Shown piece after piece: positions 56,883 to 64,000 of a stretch of DNA of 64,000 nucleotides. This DNA comes from Nageia nagi (taxonomy: Eukaryota; Pinophyta). The stretch lies in contig JBITNC010000001.1 in NCBI GenBank assembly GCA_050084985.1, forward strand, positions 85,622,001 to 85,686,000, in the 5' to 3' direction. The position numbers and the translations under genes were made by a program. Position 1 is the stretch's first letter. Every line of letters starts with the position of its first letter. The notes beneath the pieces are model-generated. The model was not told where the DNA came from and did no database searches. It was given only the letters and a program-made list of their open reading frames with translations.

Positions 56883-57721
56883 GAATTATAGAAATCACAA
56901 AATCTAACTAATTCACATGCCAAAAAAAATTCATCTCCATAATGCAATATTAGTATAAGTGGAGAAATGTTAAGGGTTCCCAAGTTTTTTGTTTGAATCT
57001 CTACCTATTTATGAATGCATGTGCAAAATCAACATTCAAAAATAGTTTTTTATGCAAAGGAGAAGATCTTGGAGGAAAATATATAGGAAGTTCTATGAAT
57101 AAAACTACCAAAACTTAAGAATGAAATTAGATGAGGAACCTTTTGATCTTGATGAGGTAAGGATATGAGAATTTTGGCATCACCTCTTTGTAATGATCTA
57201 AACCTCTATTAGGGCTTAGTATAACTCAGGGATCTACTTTAAAGTGAATCCAATATAGAAGGTGATGCCATGCATTGGTAGCAACAAATAGGGCTAATTA
57301 TTATTCCTTTTTTTATGAATAGTTTACAAATTTAGGAGAAACTATTTTTTTTTTTTTTTACTTTTTAAAGATAATATAATTGATAACAACTTTATTTTTG
57401 TTCATGAAATTATCTACTATTGTATGGATAGGGAGATAAAGGTTGTTCCTTCATAGTGATTCATTTTACTTACTTATGAACACTAGATAGATCAGGATTT
57501 ATACTATTACTAATTATCTTATTGATATGGTGCTATGTAGATTGTTTTTATGGTTTTCATATGGCAAAGCTCTATTTTACTATGTTTGTTTATGATAAAA
57601 GAAAATAGGTTTTTTTCCCTTAGCTAAATTTAAAAGATTTTTGAGGCTTTTCAAAACTTGATTTTCTTTTTTCTATTAATATCAAAATTACCTGCTAGTT
57701 TTGATAAAAGAAAAAAATATT
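56883..57721 (+). other. LINE 3' region and tail
   Basis: No domain seen. A T-run at 57346-57359 and pyrimidine-rich patches resemble plant L1 3' untranslated regions. It ends GTTTTGATAAAAGAAAAAAA, an imperfect A-rich tail. Confidence 0.6.
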
Positions 57722-58085
57722 ATTTATAGGCTCTTTCAATATTTTTTTGTGCATATATGTAATCATTTCAGTCCTTGAGTTGATATTTCAATGAGGCATT
57801 TTATCCAAACCATTTTTAGGTTCTTCCAACATACACATTGTGCATATTTACAACCATTTATTTACATTTTGATGAGTTGTTATGTCAAATAATTCATAAA
57901 GTGTTCCAATGTAACCATTTTGTGAATATCCTGCATATTAATGAGGCTTTTTATCAAATAATTCATAGGTGCTTCCAATGTATCCATTTGTGTGCATATC
58001 ATGTTATCATTATGAACCATGATACTGCATTTCAATGAGGGATTTTGGCAAACAATTTGTAGGCCCTTCCATTGTGATAGTTTCG
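57722..58085 (+). repeat. 91-bp satellite array, right part
   Basis: About four diverged units (near 57772, 57855, 57930 and 58017) with words TTTTTATCAAATAATTCATAGGTGC and CATTTCAATGAGG. Same family as 50562-51154 and separated from it by the LINE. Confidence 0.75.
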
Positions 58086-60710
58086 TACATATCCCATTTG
58101 ATTAAAATATTGTAATAAGTGAAATTAAAAATTTAATTAAATGGGTATTTTATTTTATAATAATATTTAATGAATTACCTTTTTATTTTAATATAAATAG
58201 ATGTTATAATTGATTTTGATTAGGTATCCATAACATAATTTTATATGATGGTATTATAAAAAAAAAACATGAAAATGTTTAATTGAATAATAATACTATT
58301 TTTGAGGAAAAAGCAAGTTGGAATGCCTAATTGATTAATATATAAACTATAAGAGATCATGAAATGTTTATGTAATTATTACTACTATTTTGAAATGAAT
58401 TTTATGAATGTGAAATTATTATATAATATTACTAAATTGTGAAATTTTACCCTATGACCAAAGAAGGGAGGTAGTTCTAGAAAGAACATAAAACCTCTTG
58501 AGGTCCATGAATAGGGTATTAATTGTTTAATTATCAATAAATTATATGTGAATGAATGAATTATGATTCATTTAGGATAGGATAAATTTTGTTCAAAAAG
58601 AGTTATCCTAATCCTCAATACTCAAAAACCTTTCTTAGTATCCATATCTAATTATTCTTAGATCCTTGGGAGGAATGTGGAAGGTGAATATGAAAAGAAG
58701 CTACACCAAGAGGATGAATATGTATTGAAGACACTCTAGCTTAAATATTAAAAAGGATATGATGTAAAATCTCTTTGATAATTGTATGGGAACCCATATA
58801 TAATTGAATGTCTCATACATTGTGATGTATAAATTAGGGCTATCATAGCTCATGATAGATTGCTATCATATTAAAATAAATTAGGGTATGGAATTAAGTT
58901 ATTACCCATGGATGTAAAGTCATTGAAAAATAGATGTAAGTAAGTCATGTATAAATTAAGATATCCTAGTATCCATATGTAATTTATTTTTGATAATCCA
59001 AGATTTACTTGTTCCATCTTATGTTATACTCTTAATGTATTTAAATGGTTTATGAGACTATAAATGAATTCTTTAGAAATTAAATAAACAATGGAACAAG
59101 AACCCTAATTTATGCTCATATAAAGATTGATACTTGATAAAACATAATAAATATTATAATATCCAATAATATGAAATATAGAACCTTTGTATGGAAACTC
59201 TCTTTTGATAATCAATAAAAGGTATGGGATAAGAAATAATTAATATATCATAAATATTAAATAAATGATTGTTTTGTATTTGAGAATTTAATGTGCATCC
59301 TTGAATGTTAAAAAAAAAAGACAATGGTATGAGTTTATTTAAAATGATAATGTTTTATACTTATTTCAATCTTAAGTAAAACCTTAGGGTTTTTAGGTAA
59401 TCCTATAAGAAAACCTAATCAAGGAGTCAAAACCCTAGAAGAATAATAGAGGGAAATGAAGACATAAAACCAATATTAAAAGTTGATGAAAGGATTTGAG
59501 AAGCTTATGAACAAATTAGTTAGTTAAGAATTATGAATTAACAATTATAGGGATATTTACATAGAAATAAAACTTAGTCAATCTTTCATTATTGTAAGTT
59601 TGCTAAATGACATACAAAATATATTCCCTAAGTATGATATACATCCCTTGTTATAAGTAACTACCTTTGGTAATATATAAAGGCTTGTTATTCTAATTTG
59701 GCATGTAATATTTTTTTAAAGTAATATTCTTTGCATCACATCATGCTTTTGGGATATTTATAGTAAACTACTTTTAAATATTATTTGATGGCTTCATGAA
59801 CAAGTTTGTTTAAAAATTCTTATGCATGTTTGATGAACTTATTGCTTTATTTATCAAATATAGTTAATAATGTGAAAGGTGGTTTGTTTATAATTAATTA
59901 GATTAAAGTAACATCCTAATGCTTTATTAAGGCATGAAATATAGAAAACCTAATAATTGATTTGGGATCAATTATTTTTAAGGACATTAGAGTGGGGATG
60001 GTTTTTCTTTATAATCTTGCTTAAATGTTTTTTAGTCTATACAAACCACTTGAGGTTATGATTTCAATACCCATGGCTCTCCAATATATGGGCATGGGGA
60101 TGCCAAACTTTATGTTGATTCTATATAATTTATATGGTAAGGCTAGTGTCTCATATCCTCAATAATTTATCATATGAGCATAGTAGTTAATAAAACTATA
60201 GTTACTAGGTGAAGGTAACTAGTAGTTATACTACCTTCAATTTAGCAAATAGAAGTATGATGACTATTCCATAGGTGATGATGCTTACCTATTTAATATA
60301 GAATATTTCCTAGGATAATCTATTTGCATATATGAATCTAAGGGTTACCATCAAAAAAGATTCATAACCTTCTAGATGAACATTCTCTTAGGTGATATGG
60401 ACCTGAGTAAGAAACCACTATGCCATGACTAGAATATTTTTTGTATAATTCATGAATAGAAATGGTGGGTCACCTATGTGATGTCTTCCAACAATATGAG
60501 CATTAATAAGTGAACACAAGAAGTATTTTTATCAAAGTTTGTTAATCTATATTTAACTAATATTTCCATATGAGTGGTGAATAGCTAGCAGCATTGATAT
60601 ACTCATGTAGATTACCTTTTCCATTCATAGATCATTCAAGTGTTTAAATTAAATAAAAAAAGTATAAAATTATAGGGTTTTATGAAGTCAATAATAGTTG
60701 AAGAACTAAA
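58086..60710 (+). repeat. Element F 3' LTR, part 2
   Basis: From about 58310 it matches 42490-44844 of the 5' LTR collinearly to the end (for example AAGAAGGGAGGTAGTTCTAG and TATAGGGTTTTATGAA). It ends CTAAA near 60710, where the 5' copy has CTACA. The 58086-58305 stretch has no counterpart in the 5' LTR. Confidence 0.8.
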
Positions 60711-61413
60711 AATAATTATTAGGATTATTTGCAAAATAATTAAATTCACCAATTAATTATAAATAACAACAAATTGATGACATGAAAGATGAGAATAACC
60801 TACTCAACCTTGATCTATCAAAATTAGATTAACAAAAGACACAAATATATACTTTACATGTGATAAAAAATAGGGGAAAAATTAGATTGAAAGAGGATAG
60901 ATAATGAGCTTCTCCAAAATACAGAGATACCAATCCAACCTCAACCCAATAGCAATGCTAGAAACCTAATGATAGTACTCAATTACCATTCTAGAATGCC
61001 TTGCCCTTTTTCTCAATATCATCATCCCAACTTTGATGTGTTGAATATTGATCATGAAAGGAAAAAATATCAAAGTAATTCAAATCTCAAAGTATAACAA
61101 AATACAAAGATGATAGGTGGCATTAAGAAATATCGATCAAGATTAACACAAGTATATTACCACTTATCAATAATTCATGATTATATCATGTCATGTCATA
61201 TATTTGATCGTTCACAACCCCTCTACCTTTATAATAAATAAGTCTAGTGGTGAGGCTCTTCCTTAGGCTTATTTTGATGCTAAGCCATATTATTACCATA
61301 AAACATAAAGGTAGATGAGGGTGCACATGGAAAAGAGCATTTATATAATAAATTATTTCAAATATTTAAAAAATTATTTTAATTAAATCAAAATTAATTT
61401 TAGGTGTTAAAAT
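60711..61413 (-). repeat. Probable 3' LTR (possibly partial) of element G, minus strand
   Basis: On the minus strand it begins TATTTTAACACCTAAAATTA right after a CAAAGTGGGGCA polypurine tract, as an LTR would; the first G of TG is lost. It continues about 700 bp to the edge of element F, which may have inserted in it. The second LTR is not in the window, so the call rests on position and the integrase upstream. Confidence 0.5.
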
Positions 61414-61426
61414 ATGCCCCACTTTG
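61414..61426 (-). other. Polypurine tract of element G
   Basis: Minus-strand TCAAAGTGGGGCA directly before the LTR-like start. Similar in form to the tracts of elements A and B. Confidence 0.55.
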
Positions 61427-61852
61427 AATATGTTTTTATGGTTTATAGATAAAATAAAATAAAAAAATGAATTCAAAGTATAACAAAAAAAATTAAAAAG
61501 ATACTCCTTGAAAAGTTGTGATAAGATGGTAGCTTTGGATGCCTTGGTTTTTGTTTATGTTATGCCTTCTCTTTGACTTGGTTGTGATATGATAGACCTC
61601 TCATCATAGGAGTACTCCAAGGCAAATAAAAAGGTACCTAAAAGTAAACCTATCCTAAATATAACATTTTTGTGTAATATATCTTAAATATAACATTTGA
61701 TCAATATGATATGGAAAGTTTTGTAAGAAAAGAAAACCTATCCTTGGTGATGTACCCACCAAGATGAGATCATGATTATAAATAGTTTAGATTAATTATC
61801 TTGGTTTTCTAAGCCACCATGTTTCCATGTATTTTGATATGAATTTACCATC

Positions 61853-62095
61853 CTTACAAAGGTACCAAATGATAAGATTGAACCTTCCTTACAAAGGAGT
61901 CAAAGGATAAGAATGATCAACTTCATTTCCCAATACACCATTTCACCATGGATTTGTTGATAAAAGTGCCCCTTCCTTACAAAGGAGGCTAATGATATGA
62001 GTGACCAACTTGATTTCCCAAGTCACCATGTTACCATGGATTTCTTGATAAGAGTTCCCATTCCTTACAAAGGAGGCAAATTATATAAACAAAAA
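61853..62095 (-). repeat. 87-88-bp tandem repeats in element G 3' region
   Basis: Plus-strand CCTTACAAAGG marks unit starts at 61853 (short unit), 61888, 61975 and 62063. Units include CAACTTGATTTCCCAAGTCA and CACCATGGATTTGTTGATAA. The last unit is truncated. Confidence 0.9.
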
Positions 62096-62329
62096 TGAAA
62101 TACCATATTGATATGTTTTGATAAGCATTATTGATAAGCAACTTTCTATAGAAATCAAATAAAATTAAACTAATAAAATACCTTTTTCATTAATTTACCA
62201 TGATATGAAAGAGGCAATCAATTTTGAAATTTTTTCATTCATCTAAATCTAGTAGCATCAGCAATAATGTGAAGTTTTTGCTAGGTTATAGGCTCATTTA
62301 CATGAAATGTTAGTACAAAAAAATGAAGA

Positions 62330-63440
62330 AATGTATAATTTTATGAAAATGATTAGACATAAAACTTTTTCATATGCATGACATTGATTGGATTGCATTC
62401 TTTTGTACCATCAATTATTGGTAATTTATATGCACCTTTTTTAAAATTTGACATTATAATGTAAGGACCTATCCAATTAGGTTAAAACTTACCTTTCTTT
62501 TCATTTTCCAAAGCTTTAGTGTTAGTAAGGTTTTCTTTTAAGACTAGGTCACACACTTAAAATTGTTTAAGCTTGATCTTTTTGATATAGGCTTTTTGGA
62601 TTCTAGAATGGTATACATGAATATGTTCTAGAGCATTAACCTATTACTCATATAGGACCTCTAATTGGTGTAATGTAGCTTTTCTTTTATCCTCATCAAG
62701 GATGAGACCATATAGTGACACACAAAGAGATGGGATGTCTAACTCAAGGGGAATTATGACTTCATCACCATACATCAATGAGAAATAAGTTCACCTATGG
62801 AAGTCCTTATTCTTTTTCTATAGGCTCACAAATCATATGGAAGTTGTTCATGCTAATCTTTACCATGTCTTTCAATAGTTTTGGATAAGATACTCTTAAC
62901 AACATTGTTAGAAGCTTTGGCTTAACCATTACCTTGGGGGTAATATGTGGTAGATAACTTTCATTCAATATGATATTTAGCACAAAATTATTTAACTTTA
63001 TTACCTTTAAATCTAGTATCATTATCCATGAACAATTTAGAAGAAAAATGATACCTATAAATTATAAACCCAATAATAAATTCAACAATCTTACCTCCTT
63101 TTGCATATTTCATGGCATAACATCCACTCATTTTGTGAAATATTTTGTAGCTATAATGATAAATTTATGGAAATATCTTGAAACAAGGTTAATTTTACCA
63201 ATAAAATCAAGTGCCTAAATAGAAAAAGGCCAAGGAGATATAATATAATGCAAAGTATGAGAAGGAGAAGGTTGAAGACTAGCATTCTTTTGACATTGTT
63301 CATATTTTTTAATATGTATATCATTATCTTTAAGCATAGTAGGCCAATAATAACCTAGTTTGAAACTCTTGATAAATAAATATAGTACTAAAGTGTTCAC
63401 CACATTCACCATCATGATCTTTATGAAGTTTCATGTCTAC
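62330..63440 (-). pseudogene. INT: Element G integrase, decayed
   Basis: Zinc finger: DGECGEHF, then LGYYWPTMLKD and KKYEQCQKN (first Cys replaced by Tyr), followed by LQPSPSHTLHYIISPWPFSI (63215-63415). Core: LDFIGKI (first D), MDNDTRFKG (second D) and a YYPQGNG-AKASNN block where the catalytic E is K and a stop intervenes (about 62920-62960). C-terminus: GPYIIMSNFKKGAYKLPIIDG (about 62400-62470) and the following MHMKKFY. Stops and frameshifts throughout. Confidence 0.83.
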
Positions 63441-63523
63441 TTCATGCTTCATTAAACAACTAAGAAGAGCACTATCAAAAGATCTTCTACACAACAAATC
63501 ACCTATAATGACATACTTAGTTG

Positions 63524-63961
63524 TTAGTTTTTTAAGTTTAATCCTAGCATTATGATCAAAGGTAATATGAATAACACCATCATTAAGATAGTTGAAAACA
63601 TCTTGATACCATTCACATGTATTAATACAAGTAATAGAAAAACAATGATCCTTAATGAAATCTTGAACAAAAGGGAAGTGGTACTATCCATAGAATCAAC
63701 ATACATCTTGTTTTCTCTTAGAATGTTATCAATTTCATACTCATTGAAGTAGACAAGGAGATTCTCTACCATTTTCTTATATGGTTGCAGGTTGGGATCT
63801 TTGGTGTTGTGTCTGTTAGACACTTCCTTCACAACAAGTTGATAATAAAAAAATATTTTTATCCTTTTTATTTTCATAAGTATTGTATCCTTTATAACTA
63901 AATTTAGAGCCTCATATTCTAAAATATTATTAGTCCAATCAAAAATTAAATGGTCATACAT
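63524..63961 (-). pseudogene. aRNH: Element G second (plant Tat-type) RNase H
   Basis: A 145-codon open frame. It contains TNNILEYEALNLVIKD, MKIKRIKIFFYYQLVVKEV, TKDPNLQPYKKMVENLLVYF and ENKMYVDSMDSTTSL. These match element B's second RNase H (CTNN-x-EYEAL, the DSQLVV strand and YxxxVxxL). The catalytic Glu of EYEAL is kept, but the Asp of GDSQLV is Tyr. The best-preserved pol piece in the window after element A's protease. Confidence 0.8.
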
Positions 63962-64000
63962 AGGGACAACATCACCATGAGGGTTGATGATATCCTACCT

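Larger units (their letters stand above)
51155..57721 (+). mobile_element. L1-type LINE inserted in the satellite array, decayed
   Basis: Contains ORF1 with DUF4283 and a zinc knuckle, an endonuclease, a reverse transcriptase and a 3' region ending in an A-rich tail (TAAAAGAAAAAAATATT). The edges show ATTTGTAGGC (51145-51154) and ATTTATAGGC (57722-57731), a likely 10-bp target duplication with one change. Both lie in satellite units, so the target was the array. All frames are broken. About 6.6 kb, normal for plant L1 except for an unrecognised segment 55600-56800. Confidence 0.85.
40867..60710 (+). mobile_element. Element F: decayed chromodomain-type Ty3/gypsy element with ~4-kb LTRs
   Basis: The 5' LTR (40867-44844) starts TGTAACACCC, the usual start of Del/Tekay-type LTRs. 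It is followed by an initiator-Met-like primer site and gag, protease, RT, RNase H and integrase in chromovirus order. The 3' LTR runs from about 49460 to 60710 but is interrupted by a satellite expansion and a LINE. The polymerase genes are compact (about 4.6 kb) and more damaged than element A's. I could not find a convincing target duplication (ATCAA before, AATAA after). Confidence 0.82.
61414..64000 (-). mobile_element. Element G: Tat-lineage Ty3/gypsy element, 3' part, minus strand, runs off the window
   Basis: In minus-strand order the window holds the second (plant-type) RNase H, integrase, a 3' untranslated region with repeats and a polypurine tract. The gene order and motifs place it in the same Tat lineage as element B. 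The 5' part lies beyond 64000. Confidence 0.82.

Noticed and set aside
1-64000. tRNA, rRNA, intact host gene or DNA transposon
   Set aside because: No tRNA cloverleaf, rRNA core, intact exon structure or terminal inverted repeats with transposase seen; the AT-rich decayed DNA makes chance motifs common, so none is reported.

Overview
The window reads as intergenic DNA of a land plant with a large, repeat-rich genome. It is very AT-rich and I found no intact host gene, no tRNA and no rRNA. Almost all of it is nested, decayed retrotransposons. Several LTRs start TGTAGACACC, and the elements are very long Tat-type Ty3/gypsy relatives with many old insertions. I therefore favour a gymnosperm (conifer) source; this is an inference, not a proof.

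Layout, outermost to innermost. (1) An old Ty3/gypsy element (D, + strand) lies in the background. Its gag is split by two insertions: a scrap at 29961-30020, then gag and protease remains from 37784 to about 39240. (2) Element B (106-29960) is a Tat-lineage element with 838/841-bp LTRs. It has decayed gag, protease, reverse transcriptase, RNase H, a second plant-type RNase H and integrase. A long 3' region carries an antisense plant-mobile-domain (PMD) reading frame. (3) Element A (10258-21749) is nested inside B. Its two LTRs are both 849 bp. It shares B's primer site, leader repeats and 3' region, but holds only an extra 5' ORF, gag and protease, with no RT, RNase H or integrase. (4) Element C (30021-37783) is a non-coding LTR-internal-LTR-internal-LTR composite. 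(5) Inside C sits element E (31777-34583), a young small LTR element with 127-bp LTRs that differ at one base. E has no retroelement genes and instead carries fragments of at least three unrelated host genes: a leucine-rich-repeat receptor kinase, a VAN3-binding/DUF828 protein and a VOC (glyoxalase-like) protein. (6) Element F (40867-60710) is a chromodomain-type Ty3/gypsy element with LTRs of about 4 kb. Its 3' LTR has an expanded 91-bp satellite, a 0.65-kb replacement by an inverted copy of nearby DNA, and a 6.6-kb L1-type LINE inserted in the satellite. (7) Element G (about 60711 to the window end) is a second Tat-lineage element on the minus strand.

All retroelement proteins here are broken by stops, frameshifts or lost catalytic residues, so none looks able to move on its own. 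The features most worth follow-up are E (multi-gene capture), A (a gag-protease-only derivative with a novel 5' ORF), the antisense PMD frame in B, an unrecognised decayed protein region inside the LINE, and the satellite expansion inside the F LTR.
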